A stretch of DNA of 64,000 nt from Acephala macrosclerotiorum (lineage: Eukaryota; Ascomycota; Leotiomycetes; Helotiales; Mollisiaceae). The first letter of the stretch is position 1; the number at the start of each line of letters is the position of its first letter. Under the pieces are notes generated by a model. The model did not search any database and was not told the origin of the DNA. It saw only the letters and a list, made by a program, of their open reading frames with translations. This document shows, piece after piece, positions 34,346 through 45,443 of this stretch. Location: the NCBI GenBank assembly GCA_014904845.1, contig MU119276.1, positions 62,001-126,000 on the forward strand. The letters run 5' to 3'. The translations under genes were made by a program, and so were the position numbers.

Positions 34346-36562
34346 TTAGCTTATAACAAATTCTGTGTGTTTCCAAGTCTCCCAAGAATAGTCTCCGTTA
34401 ACGTATTGACCAATAAATGTGCAATAGATCATTGCCTCCTCATCTATAATTTCATACTCTCTCATCGGACGAAAGACGAATCTTCTGTCCCGACAATAAA
34501 GATCACAAATGAAGTCTCCAGTTTGTGCCCCTGGTGTTACCAAGCCAATCCTACTGTCAGTCACGCGTTTCGCATCTGGCTTGTGTACCGGTTCAGACTC
34601 GCATACTCGTTTTCCTTCGAGTATTAGCATTTCTTCTAGGCCGTTCTTGAGAATCTGATACCCGTGGATCGAAATTTTAATGCCCACGAGCATCGCAATA
34701 ATTAAAGCTGCTGGATGCAGCTTGAGATTCGAGTATTTTCCTTCTTTTGTGTTAAAGTGGCGAAAATAATGCCCCGCAGCACACAAACGACGTTGGGACC
34801 AGAGCGCGTCTCTCTTGAGACAAAACTTTTCAAGGCCGGCAATCTTTTCTACTTGATGTACCAGTTCGTCAAATCGGATGGCCTTCTCCATTGTCTCAAA
34901 AGTCATGAGCGTACTGGCACTGTACTCTCCTTGATATTCCCCCCTCGGGACCCAGTCTCTGGGGATGCTTTGCAAATACGGCAACCACGAGTCCCAGGTC
35001 TCAGTCGGTGTGAGGTTCCCAAAATTGAGTACATTCTTACCAACTTGTCCAATGCGTCCTATAATGCGTCCCGCGCAAAGAAGTTCGTGCTGGCCTTTGG
35101 CTGAGAACCTGAAGCCGAAATTTGGTATCACCGAATACGACTGTATCAACCTGTGGACTTGACCGCTGCCAGGTCCCCTCAATGTCCAATCCGGCACCCA
35201 AGATGGCAAACCCCGAAGCCGCTTTAAGGGGTCGGTATCTTCAACAAAGGTTAACATTCTGCAATCTTTGTATTTATGAAAGAGGTACAGTGCAATTTCG
35301 GTGTATAGCTCGATTACGCTCTTAGAATAGTCAACTTCGTTTTTAAGATGTCCGGGGAAAGTGTCGGACATGATTCCAAAGTGGGCGTAAATCATATCTC
35401 TGGGGTCCGTTACCCCTAAACCTCTCCTTGAAGACAGCAATGAAAGAAGTGAGTTCCCCTCTCCTCTACCAACAAGATGTTGTTGGAAGTTAAGACGAGC
35501 TTCCTCGAGGCCTTCCAGACGTTGCAGAGCATCGAGCTCCATGGATGCATTTGACCCGCCTTGTTTAGGTCGTCCCCCCAAAGTATATTCGGATTTGCCG
35601 TTGGATCGAAACACTCGTAAAAAGTGGCAAAGGCTTTCCCACTTTAATCGCTTACTCCCACATTGCACCCAAGGGTCTTGGGACAAAAGAAGTTCTTGAA
35701 AGACCCAGACTCGAGAAAACCATGGCCGCCCGAGGATTTGCTCTTTCAAGCCATCAGCTAGGGCCTTCAACTTTGTGTCGCCATATCTATCTCGTAGCAC
35801 ATGCTTGGGCACTGGGATATTTCCAACAGTTCCAAAACCTGCCAGTTGGTCGAGGATAGAATCTGTTTCCTCCGAGCCTTCACCCAAATCGATAACCGTA
35901 TGCCTCGCAACAGAATACACGGTACCCATCTGACGGACCTGCTGATTCCTCTCATCCGTATCCGCCTGATTAATACAAAGAGCATCAGCCCAAACTCGGA
36001 TAATCCTCTCTCGATCTCGTAAGCGGCGTAAGGCTGACTCCAGTGTAACCGTTACTTGGATCGGATATCCCTCTACAGTGATTTTTCGCGTATTTGTCGC
36101 ATCGCCCCAAACATATGACAAGGCATGGTAGTGATTCATGAGGTCTTGGTCGTATTGCGATAGAGTTGCATGCTGGATTGAACATTCGAGATGAGCTGAA
36201 ACGTCCGGGGCCGGATGTATGAGAACGAGTCTGATTCCATCACTTTCCTTCAATGGTTGGTAGGAAAATGCTAGTGGAGAGCAGTCCGCATCAGAATTTT
36301 CAGACTCTACACTAGCTGCTCCCAAACTTGTTTCTCCGATAGCCTTCAGCCTTGTGAAATCGGTAGAGGCTTTGGGATCGGGCTCAGCTTCGATGGCGCA
36401 GTTGACTTGAGCTTCGTCGTCAAATATTGCCTCCATCGTCAGGAATTCAACTTCAGCACACTTTGGATCTTGTTTGTAAGAGGTTTTGAGCTTGTAAAAA
36501 TAATTTTTGCTTCTTGAAACAATGAAGGTGCGAAATTGGGCGGCGTGTGGCTGCCTGGTCAC
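34346..36562 (-). CDS. HET-domain protein
   Basis: One exon encodes 738 aa from the first ATG. A second ATG at 36436 (residue 43, MEAIFDDEA) may be the true start, because the first 42 residues look unlike a HET N-terminus. The HET domain runs from about residue 145: YHALSYVWGD, the IRVWADALCINQADTDERN block and the RPWFSRVWVFQELLLS block, all intact. The C-terminal half contains LTFVEDTDPLKRLRGLPSWVPDW, which is typical of this group. HET proteins act in the cytoplasm as effectors of non-self recognition and programmed cell death. Partner genes are not adjacent, but the protease/gasdermin-like pair is 6 kb away. Confidence 0.88.
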   Translation of the reverse strand: MTRQPHAAQFRTFIVSRSKNYFYKLKTSYKQDPKCAEVEFLTMEAIFDDEAQVNCAIEAEPDPKASTDFTRLKAIGETSLGAASVESENSDADCSPLAFSYQPLKESDGIRLVLIHPAPDVSAHLECSIQHATLSQYDQDLMNHYHALSYVWGDATNTRKITVEGYPIQVTVTLESALRRLRDRERIIRVWADALCINQADTDERNQQVRQMGTVYSVARHTVIDLGEGSEETDSILDQLAGFGTVGNIPVPKHVLRDRYGDTKLKALADGLKEQILGRPWFSRVWVFQELLLSQDPWVQCGSKRLKWESLCHFLRVFRSNGKSEYTLGGRPKQGGSNASMELDALQRLEGLEEARLNFQQHLVGRGEGNSLLSLLSSRRGLGVTDPRDMIYAHFGIMSDTFPGHLKNEVDYSKSVIELYTEIALYLFHKYKDCRMLTFVEDTDPLKRLRGLPSWVPDWTLRGPGSGQVHRLIQSYSVIPNFGFRFSAKGQHELLCAGRIIGRIGQVGKNVLNFGNLTPTETWDSWLPYLQSIPRDWVPRGEYQGEYSASTLMTFETMEKAIRFDELVHQVEKIAGLEKFCLKRDALWSQRRLCAAGHYFRHFNTKEGKYSNLKLHPAALIIAMLVGIKISIHGYQILKNGLEEMLILEGKRVCESEPVHKPDAKRVTDSRIGLVTPGAQTGDFICDLYCRDRRFVFRPMREYEIIDEEAMIYCTFIGQYVNGDYSWETWKHTEFVIS

Positions 36563-37005
36563 CTGCCTTATGCGTTGGCATGCAACTCACCCTCACTAAT
36601 TGATATTGCATACAGGAAGCTAACGAATCAGAGGAGCATCTTTGGTAATGGCTCATGCAGTAGTTGGTTCAAGCTCTTCCATCTAAACATAATATCTCGC
36701 ATGGTATCCGTGTATAACAACTCCTCGAGTCTGTACAATAACTCCAAGATACTCAGTAGCCAAATCAGAGAAAACTAGAGCAGATTGCCGCTTAGCAGCT
36801 ATGTGATTGAGAAGAAGGCTGTCAGAAATTAGATGTTTCATTTTTGGCACCGGCGTAAGGTTCACAGCGCGGACAAGCTGATCACTTCAATATCTGGCAA
36901 TAGCTCTACCAGCAACGAATCGAGATATTAAACCTCAGGAGCCTTTCTTATAAATCTTGATGGATTTCTCAGCAAAATGGTAAATCTCTCATTACATTAT
37001 ATAGT
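36563..37005. other. intergenic, no gene seen
   Basis: Presumed promoter of the HET gene and 3' flank of the transporter relic. No coding features. Confidence 0.5.
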
Positions 37006-38783
37006 TCATACGGATGAGTCAGTAGTCTTTGCGCCCCTTCCAAACAAGTGGCTCAGATGATCTCGTAACCCAAAGATTTGGCCCTCAGTTGGATTCACAG
37101 TTATCTCCTCAAGCGATCTTGGCGGCATCATCATCCTCTCTCTGAATTTCGGCGTGCCATTCTGTTGCCCTCCTACTGACTTCAAGTCTCGAAGATGCTG
37201 GACTTCAGGAATCCACACCCAAGCGACAAATGCGCCAACCAGCGTCAAAGGTGTAAAGCACATCAGCATTATCGCGAGCTTCATCTTATCAGAACTTGGT
37301 CTTGTGATCCGCTGAAAATGGACGATGAGTTGAATTATAATTGCTCCAGCTTTGCCGGACGCAGCCGCGATGCCGTAACAGGTACCACGGTACCTGGTTG
37401 GAAATAACTCAGCTGGAAGCATGAACAGGATCGTGTTGGGTCCAACATTCAGGATGAACAGAGAAAATGCGTAGAACACAATCGTCAACGAGTGGTTACT
37501 TGTCTCGAATACAGCGACCAAGCTAGAACCCGTTATGGCGAAAAGAATAGCAAGTACAACAAAGGTCAATCTTAGAACTGTGACTCTTGGAATGTAGTTA
37601 ACGAGTAGGAGAAACACAACACTTCCAGGAATTGCACTCAGAGGTATTGTGTATAAAGCTCGTGTAGCGTCGCCATATAGAGCGTCGTAGATGTTGTCAT
37701 CTTGCTCTGCGAATCCGGCGTTCCAGTCGTACACTTTCGGTGTTACATCTGAAGGCCGAGAACCAAAGATCTTGGCCAAAGTTCGAGGAGTATCAAGCCC
37801 AAGGCCGTAGAAACAGACATCCATGATGAACCAACAGATTGCTGTACCAGCTAACATTCGCCGAAATCCTTGGCCCTTCTTGTATGTAGTGTGCCAATCA
37901 TCCCAGAAACCAGGGTCAATCTCTTCATCTTTCTGTCCAGATTGAATTGACCTTCGATCTTGGTCCACATAGGGTGGTTTCAGACCATTTGCATTTGAGG
38001 CTCCCGCCCTAGTGTTCTGCTGAGGCGGATGCTCGTCCATCTCGATGTGGTTTTCCATTTCAGGACGGAGGCTGCCCGGATTTCTTTGCTTCAGTTCAGC
38101 ACCAACAATGTCGACAGAGGAGCTTTGCACAACGGGTATGTTTTTAGTTTTGGATGCTAAAGCCGTGTCCGATTCTGCTGCAAACTTCTTGTCTGAATTC
38201 TGTCTGCTAGGTGTCTTCTTTTTGTTTGGAAAAACCCTACGTGTGGCTTGTGCTGCCGCCGGCAAATCTTCCTTGACATCGATGAGAAATCGAGGAGTTT
38301 CCGGGATTGTTAATCTCAAGGCAATGGCAACCAAGGCAGGGAATGCTCCAACTCCAATGACGCAGCGCCACACAGCGTCCTATTGCTCGAGAAAGTCAAA
38401 TCAGCACATGAGCAGATATTTTTGGGTAGACGTTGTTACATGCACGTGCAATGAGGGTCAAGCTATGGACGTATTGAGCGAAGTGTAAATTCTTTAAATG
38501 CTTGAGAACGGGGAGAGAGCGGGATGCTTCTCAGAGAAGGTGAGACATACGATAGCAACGGTCCCTTCCACTTTCGAATCAGAATTGTCCCAGCCATCAG
38601 GAGACCAGTTTGGAAGTCGATCATGGAATATTCCTCGAAGTGATGCATAACCGATGATATAGGCGAGGAATTGTCCAATAGGTTGCATGAGAAAAACGGC
38701 AGCTAACATCGTACCTCGAGTGCGAGTTGCAGACCACTCAGCTGCAATTAAAGCCGAAAGAGGATGTTCAGCTCCAATAGCTA

Positions 38784-40748
38784 TCCCTTCGACCGGTGAG
38801 ACATGGTCCGCACTAGCAAGGGGGCTTGTTTGGGATAACAGAGCATAAAATTATGTATCTTTGCATACAAATTTATTAGTAAGATACATCATTTGAATGG
38901 ATATCGCGCCCACGCGTTACTCCCAACACGCGCTCGAGATGTCAAAAGCTCAGTCTCTTGATGATATACTCCTTAAATTTGAACCAATCACAAACGTCCA
39001 TTACGAGCCCTTCAAATGCGAGCCTAAGCAGACAGCAAAAGCACTCCTATCTCCGTCTTTCCCTCGAAACGCGCACTCATTCGACTACTTCAGCTTGTTT
39101 TTTACTCACGATCTCCTCCGTACGATTACTACGAACACCAATCGATATGCGAGCATACAGAGACTGCGCGTACCACAAGAGAGGGCACGAGAATGGACAG
39201 ATCTACTAGTGGAAAAATTATATGTGTTTCTTAGTGCAATTATATATATGGGAGTTCATAAAGAGCCTGCAACTAAGATGTATTGGAACTCAGACTTTAA
39301 TAAGGGCCCTTTACATACGATTGCAATCCACATATCACTCTACCGCTTTGAGCAGATCAAGAGGTTTTGCCATATCTCATGCCATGAGAGTAATGAAAGA
39401 GCAGAATTTCATTTGCCTTCTAATAAGATCTAGTAGTATAAGCTCGAACTTTTGGCTTCTTCAATTCAAGCTTCTTTTCAACGGTACTATTCTTCTTCTT
39501 TTGAAGTGAGTATTGATGAGCTTATAGTACGGTGTTTTGGCAAATGCGTCTTCTTGTTTTCTTACTTTATTACTTTACTAATTACTTTAGATCATTCCAT
39601 ACATACAAAATGCCGAGTAAACCAATCAAACAAGGGTACAAAATCTTTGGAATTGCAGACCATAGATACATATTCAATTGGATTTAGAGCTCTCGAGAGA
39701 AAGGACTACAAAATATCATTCTCCATTCTAAATTGACGAATACTGGTTGCCTCGTACGGACGCTTGTTCTCTCTCTTTTACGCCGCTATCTTACGATATA
39801 TTTAGACAATTATTTCACGAGTATACCCTTATTTGCAGAGCTACAAGCTTGCAACTTTGGTGCGGTGGAGACAATAAGGCCACATAGAGAGTTTCCTCAA
39901 GAGTTGGTTGAATTGAAGACTCGATTCTCAACAAAGCTTGAATAGAACACTCTTTTTGCAAAGGTGGTTCAAGACGTCCTTTGCTTGACTTGGCAGGATA
40001 ATAATATTGTCCTTGCTTTGAGTAATGTCCATACAGTAAATAAAGCAGAAGACTTCAAAGAGAAGGCTAGAAAGTGTCCTGCAAAGACATCAACTAATGG
40101 GCGCATCGTTCGAAAGGTTTTTGGGAATGAACATACAAAAACCTTGCAAATTCCTTGTTTCATTGATGATTACAATCAATATATGGGAAGTGTTGATCTT
40201 GCAAACCAGTTCAAAGAAGCTTATAAGACTCATAAGTCTACATTTAAGACTTGGTGGCCTTTATTTTACTGGTTGATTGATGTAGCTTATATGAATGCTT
40301 ATAGATTGTATCAATTGCATACAAATGGGCGTCCTTTTACACACTTGCAATTCAGGATAGAGCTTTACTGTAAGCTCTTAAGTTATTCTGAAAGGGCAAA
40401 ACTACAGAGCTTATAGGTGGGATTAGGTGGAAAGAGGGTATTTAACTCTCATTTGCAGCATTTGCATTATTGGGAAAAGCGCCCTAAAAGCATTTGTGCA
40501 TGGTGTTCATATAAATTAAGGTGTCAGAAAGCTTTGGGAAAGGCAGTAAAGAGTAGAGCAGGGCGGTCGCATGGTGGTTGTGTATTTTGTGATATTAACC
40601 TTTGTAAGGAGAGGGAGTGTTGGGTGCGATATCATTCAAATGATGTATCTTACTAATAAATTTGTATGCAAAGATACATAATTTTATGCTCTGTTATCCC
40701 AAACAAGCCCCCTTGCTAGTGCGGACCATGTCTCACCAGTCGAAGGGA
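38784..40748. mobile_element. piggyBac-like DNA transposon, degenerate, with TIRs of about 116 bp
   Basis: The element of 1965 bp has terminal inverted repeats of about 116 bp starting TCCCTTCGAC, with a single mismatch seen in the first 116 bases. The flanking TA (38782-38783 and 40749-40750) is duplicated, and the transporter reading frame is restored by removing the element plus one TA. It encodes a piggyBac-type transposase relic on the plus strand. Near-identical arms point to recent insertion, while the transposase already carries stop codons. This copy may therefore have been mobilised in trans, or may have decayed by targeted mutation of its middle. Confidence 0.85.
38897..40655 (+). 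pseudogene. piggyBac-family transposase relic (DDE_Tnp_1_7 type)
   Basis: Pieces in order: KMYWNSDFNKGPLHTIAIHIS and RFEQIKRFCHIS near 39270-39380, SIDELIVRCFG near 39510, KMPSKPIKQGYKIF near 39610, LDNYFTSIPLFAEL near 39810, and DDYNQYMGSVDLANQ with TWWPLFYWLIDVAYMNAYRLYQ near 40160-40320. A Cys-rich C-terminal piece (CAWCSYKLRC, CVFCDINLC) near 40500-40610 fits the zinc finger that ends piggyBac transposases. The frame is broken by two adjacent TAG codons at 39432-39437, where TGG TGG is expected, by a TAG near 39685, and by frame changes. It cannot make an active transposase. Confidence 0.85.
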
Positions 40749-41268
40749 TACCTAGCACAAAGCGCCACCATACGATCCAGGCGAAGGGGTTCATGGATTC
40801 CTGGTTGTAGCCGGCAGAGACTTGGGTAAGTCCAAGTGTAGCGACAATGCCAATGACTAGTTCGAGTCCATAAAGGCGCTTTCGACCAAAAGAGTCTGCC
40901 AGAATTCCAAACAAAGCCATACCAATACAAGAACCCGATAATGTAACAACGTTGATTACAAGACCTTTGGTTCCATTAGTGTCCGACTGCCAGTATATGT
41001 ATGCCAGCGCAGGAGAAACGACGTTGGTGGAAAACATGGCATAAGAATCAGCTAAAAAGCCAGAGCTCGCGACCAAGAAGACTCTCCATTTGAATCCATT
41101 TGGCTCTATGATTTCGAGAAGATTTTTTTTCAGAGTTTCATTGTTCTGTTGAAGGTCAAAGTTAGCCGCTACAAGAACAAGGGTTTTCTTTTGGTAATTT
41201 ACCGGGTCCCCTTCTAGCAAATCCTCGTACGCCCTCCGGCCTTGATAGCCTTTCCACCAGATACTCAT

Positions 41269-41938
41269 GCTTGATAGTCAGGAGATGCTAGGTCTGGCAG
41301 ATGCTGGCAGGTTAATTGTTGCTGTTTCCATAAGGATGACTTCTGGACAGGGAGCGCAATGAGGCACGAGTGAGGTTCCGTGCTCACTAAGTACTGAGAC
41401 CAAGCTACATATAGGGTCAACTGAGGCTCAAGGCTGAGGGCTCGGTGTCCAAATCGAGCCCGGACTTTATTGAATGGGCTTGACCTTTCGCCCTGCTTGC
41501 GAGAGCTTAGACTCGCCCTACTTGGCTTCTTAGTAGCCAAATGGCTTTTCACCGCCCTTATTTAAGCGGGTGGGACGGTCTGAGGTCTTAGAGCATAGGC
41601 AACAGCGCGTAATAGTTGTGGCTGAGCCTGCGCCTTCGTATTAAAAACAGCCACTTTACCACTTTCCCGGGCGTCTTGCCACGCAGCGATTTTCAAGGGC
41701 GTTTAAAAGCCGGAAAATTATAACCAATCTCAGGAAACACCAATACACCATGCATCCGCAACAACGTGCCAAATTTATAGGTTATCGTTCGCTAGAGCGC
41801 TGATAAATGATTTTCAATGTATCATGGTAGCTCGTGGTCCAAACGTCGAAAACCGGTCGTCCCCTCCACGATCTCACGGTGCGATGAGGAGTATTAATCC
41901 TCGCGGTCTATACATGGGACCTTAACTGCGTTAGTCAA
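41269..41938. other. intergenic, no gene seen
   Basis: Upstream flank of the transporter relic and of the protease gene, which are divergent. No coding features. Confidence 0.4.
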
Positions 41939-42029
41939 ATGTCCCTAGGTAGCATACACAACGTGCATAGACCAGAGCTTGTGTCATCCCATGCTTCCGA
42001 AGAGTCTACCAAGCTAATCTTGTAAGTTG

Positions 42030-44515
42030 TGACTGGAAGTCGTGAATAGATTCTGGGTATTCAATATTCCTAGGGACAAAAGCAGCCAGCCGAAATTGGT
42101 ATCATATATCGTGTCTGAGGATAAAAGCACTCAAGAACGGATAGTAACTTGGACAGACACCCACGATGAAGTCATAACGCATCCAAGTAGGTTCAAGATT
42201 GAAAACACGCTTTTAAGCTGACATCCAGAAGTCCCGATGGGCATCAAAGGGATTCCCTATACTTTTCACTCTGCAATGGGCTCTAAGCATGAAAACGTTG
42301 TGGCATTTCGTCACTGGGACGCCCTGGGAAAGAATATCAAGCACAAATTCCTCTTCGAAGATGATGGAAGTCAAATCCCAGTATGGCACAACCCAGAATA
42401 TCATTTCCTTTGCGAGGAAGACAGCCGCGAGTTTCAAGGCAGAGTCCGTGGCCGGAGATTGTTACAGACTTTCGACACAGATGTGATGTCAATTATTCAA
42501 ACACACGTGGTGGGGCCGAGTACACCTAAAGCGTACGCAAAGAAGGTGCCTATCAAGCTTTGGCGAAGAAACGACACAGCCATTACCTTCTTCGCAACTT
42601 TTGATAGCATGAAGCATCAGACACATCTTCAATTTTATCTGAGCTGGTTCAATAAAGAGGCAGAGCTTCATGATGACCGGAAGCTGGTCCTCAAATTGAA
42701 CAACAAATCTGATATTGAACAACAATATCTCCCATCTAGATCTCAGTCTAAGCGCAAACTCAGCTTTGCTTCACTCGCTTCTGCTATCACATCGAAAGGA
42801 AAGAGACCAAAAGCCGAGGACTCTACGCCAAGGCGAATTTCATTGCCTGAGAACTCCAGCCAACGAGTTGTCAAGATCCACGATGGTGAGCTGAAGACAG
42901 ATGCCTCATTGAAAGACGGCTGGGAGGGACTAGAGATTCAATTCACACATGACGGAGGTAAGTCGAACTTTTACTTTTATATCACTTCACTTATGTTCCC
43001 ATAGATGCTGAAGAATTTGTCGCTACTTGTCTGCAATCTCAGACGGAACTGGGACTTGCTGCCCATGACAGTCCACACTTCGTCCAGCCATATTCAAACC
43101 AAGGTCAAGAAGAGACTAAAGAGAAAAGCTTGCCAACACGACCTCACTTCCAAGAACTTATTTTTGCACAATACCCCGAGAAAGTTCAACTTGAACCTTT
43201 GTCGCCTATCTCTCCTGGTCCAAGTCGTCAAATAGATCCTGTGTTCAAGGAGGAAGATGTTGAGGACGAAATGAGGTGCCTCAGCTCCATATCCTAACCC
43301 ATACCACAAATTCATGTAAATACTAATGCTGTACAGGAAACGACGATCACGAGCAGCCATTGAAAAATGGTGGCAGACCTTCAATGACAACCGAGACGAA
43401 ATTTTCCCAATCATCACAGACAACTATGCGCCTGTAAAGATCGCGATCGTAGACACTGGAATCGATACCAACAATCCCTATATCGAGAAACACTGGGACA
43501 CAAAGAGGTTCTACAGAGACTTTCTGCAAGACGACGATGCTGCGTCACATTTGAGGGTTAATTCAACGGGATATAGTGAGCCCTATGTACAGGAAGTAAT
43601 AGTGTCATTGGGAAGTGAAAGAAGAGACGAGGTTGTTGACCTTGCAGGTCATGGTACTCATCTTGCAGGTGTTGTGCTTCAACTCACGCCGCATGCTAGT
43701 CTTTGTGTAGCCAGAGTGCTCAAGGACAATCTGACAACATACGATACCGGCAAGGCTGCTAGAAGGGTAGCTCTAGTAAGTCTCAATACCCATCATCCCA
43801 TATGCCGAGGGGTATAATTGACCCTCAATTCTAGGCAATACTGTATGCCGTGCACGTGTGGAAAGTGAAAGTCATCAACCTCTCCATTGGCTTTGATGAG
43901 GAAAAGCTTGGAGTCCCTGAGAGTCAAGTTGTGATTCATGCCTTGCAATATGCCCGACAACAGAACGTGGTTGTTCTCGCGGCAGCTTCCAACAGTGGCA
44001 ACAGAGAAAAGCTTGCCTTCCCAGCTTGCAAGCCAGACCACGTATTAAGCATAAATTCCACAGATGGCAATGGGGGAAGGTCATGGTTCAATCCCCAGAA
44101 ACAGGAGTATCATGAGAATTTGAGCATTCTTGGGGAGTATATTAAGTCAACCTGGCTCCAGGTTGATTGTTGCAAAGAAGGAACATTCATGGTAGGTGAG
44201 TCAGTGTGGAAACGACAGGAAGGTACATCACAGGCAACAACGATAGCAGCATGTGTGGCGGTACTCATTTTGCAGTTTGGAAGACAGTATGGAGTTGGGG
44301 AGAAATTAGAGACGTTTGAAGGCGTGCGGTCTGTGCTGAGAGCAATGACACAGGGAAAGACAGATGACGGCTTTCGCGACATCGTGCCATGGATCGACGT
44401 CTTTCGTATGTCCCACGGTGTCGATGCAATCAAGATGCGGATACGAGATATTCTACCAAGCACATGTATAATACCTCCAAACAAGGGCGAAACACGAGAC
44501 GCATCGGATCTGTAG
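42030..44515 (+). CDS. subtilisin-like serine protease (S8), candidate gasdermin-activating partner
   Basis: Coding exons end at 42186, then 42229-42957, 43005-43275, 43337-43775 and 43835-44515, all in phase. The 5' end is uncertain: coding-like sequence (FWVFNIPRDKSSQ) starts near 42030 and an ATG at 41939 may be the start if a very short intron is used. The first 380 or so residues are an unrecognised domain with a Lys/Arg/Ser-rich linker. The S8 catalytic domain follows: Asp in AIVDTGIDT, His in GHGTHLAGVV, oxyanion Asn in AAASNSGN, and Ser in EGTSQATTIAA. There is no signal peptide, so the enzyme is intracellular. It ends 37 bp from the 3' end of a convergent gasdermin-like gene, as expected if it cleaves that protein (inference). 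Confidence 0.82.
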
Positions 44516-44552
44516 AATGCGAGAATTCCAGTCAAATTATCCACGGCACGGT

Positions 44553-45443
44553 CTAGTCCTCCTTGGTGTTTGGAACAATGAACATACAAGAAGTGTCGTC
44601 AGCATCGTCCTTAACTGCCGTCGAGCTCACTTCAAAGGGAAGCGTTGTTGGTAATGCACCATAGTCCAAACTGTCCAACTCCACCGCTGAGATTTCGACG
44701 TCCATGGCAGCTGGCTGTAGCTCATCCTGGTGATCCTTATCTTCCAGATATTGATCATCATTCCCAAGTATCTCTGCGCCTTTCTCATGCCTCTTGACTT
44801 TGAAAACACCATGAGGCTTGGGAATGATCCTCAAAAGTCGATACGCAAACACAAAATCTGACGATCCATCAAACTGAAATCTTGCGCCCAATGCATTATC
44901 AATCTTGAAAGCCGGTCCACCCTGAACCGGAACCCCAGTAAATGGCAAAGCATCCGCACCAACCTTAACATCGAGTCCCACAGCTTGCCTCATCTGAACA
45001 ATGCTCCTTGCACCACGAGCAATCTTCAACCCAGTAACCATATACAATGACTTCCCCGGAGTCTTATTGATATGATCCCTAACAATTTCTGACTTCGCAA
45101 CACTCTGCTGCAAATACTCATTATCCGGCTCAAAAAAGCTAGCCTCCAGTTCTCGAAACTCCAAAATGTGATTATTCTCCCTCGCCCATTTCGCTGTCAC
45201 ATCTCCTCCTACCCCGACGATAGAGGCGAGGAACTGTACCCAGAGACCTATCTCTCCTCTTCGCGCTTTAGCCACAACTTCGTGATAATTTGTCTTTTTG
45301 TTGGTTTGGGTGTTGATGACTGGTAGCGGGGGAGCGAGACGCTGGGAAGGATCTCGTGGCGAGGCGATGATTTGCCCGAGTTGTACGAGGCCATTTGGAG
45401 GATGATCAAAATCGGGCATACGGAAATATGTTTTTCGAGACAT
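44553..45443 (-). CDS. gasdermin-like pore-forming cell-death protein (candidate)
   Basis: One exon encodes 296 aa, close to the 250-300 aa of fungal gasdermin-like proteins. Landmarks are an N-terminal RMPDFDHPPNGLVQLGQII, an amphipathic middle region, SLYMVTGLKIARGARS, a GFTGVPVQGGP-like stretch (residues about 172-181), and FDGSSDFVFAYRLLRI. A very acidic tail of about 60 residues follows a basic stretch (KVKRHEKG). In fungal gasdermins a short C-terminal inhibitory tail is removed by a neighbouring protease, freeing the N-terminal part to make membrane pores. The convergent subtilisin-like gene 37 bp away fits this. Assignment rests on context, length and general resemblance; no search was run, so another family is possible. 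Confidence 0.6.
   Translation of the reverse strand: MSRKTYFRMPDFDHPPNGLVQLGQIIASPRDPSQRLAPPLPVINTQTNKKTNYHEVVAKARRGEIGLWVQFLASIVGVGGDVTAKWARENNHILEFRELEASFFEPDNEYLQQSVAKSEIVRDHINKTPGKSLYMVTGLKIARGARSIVQMRQAVGLDVKVGADALPFTGVPVQGGPAFKIDNALGARFQFDGSSDFVFAYRLLRIIPKPHGVFKVKRHEKGAEILGNDDQYLEDKDHQDELQPAAMDVEISAVELDSLDYGALPTTLPFEVSSTAVKDDADDTSCMFIVPNTKED

Larger units (their letters stand above)
37006..41268 (-). pseudogene. Pho84-like phosphate:H+ symporter (MFS) gene split by a transposon
   Basis: The 5' part lies at 41268-40749 and the 3' part at 38783-37006. The 5' part has the first helices and the MFS signature ILADSFGRKRLYG, typical of inorganic phosphate transporters. It stops at FVLG. The 3' part resumes with IAIGAEHPLSALIAAEWSA, so the two halves join exactly once the 1965-bp element and one TA are removed. 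A 171-nt intron follows (38550-38380), then IPETPRFL, a long hydrophilic loop with Lys- and Asp-rich stretches, and the C-terminal helices (PAELFPTRYRGTCYGIAAASGK). The product would have carried phosphate or a related solute across the plasma membrane. Without the insertion the frame looks intact, so the disruption may be recent. Confidence 0.85.
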
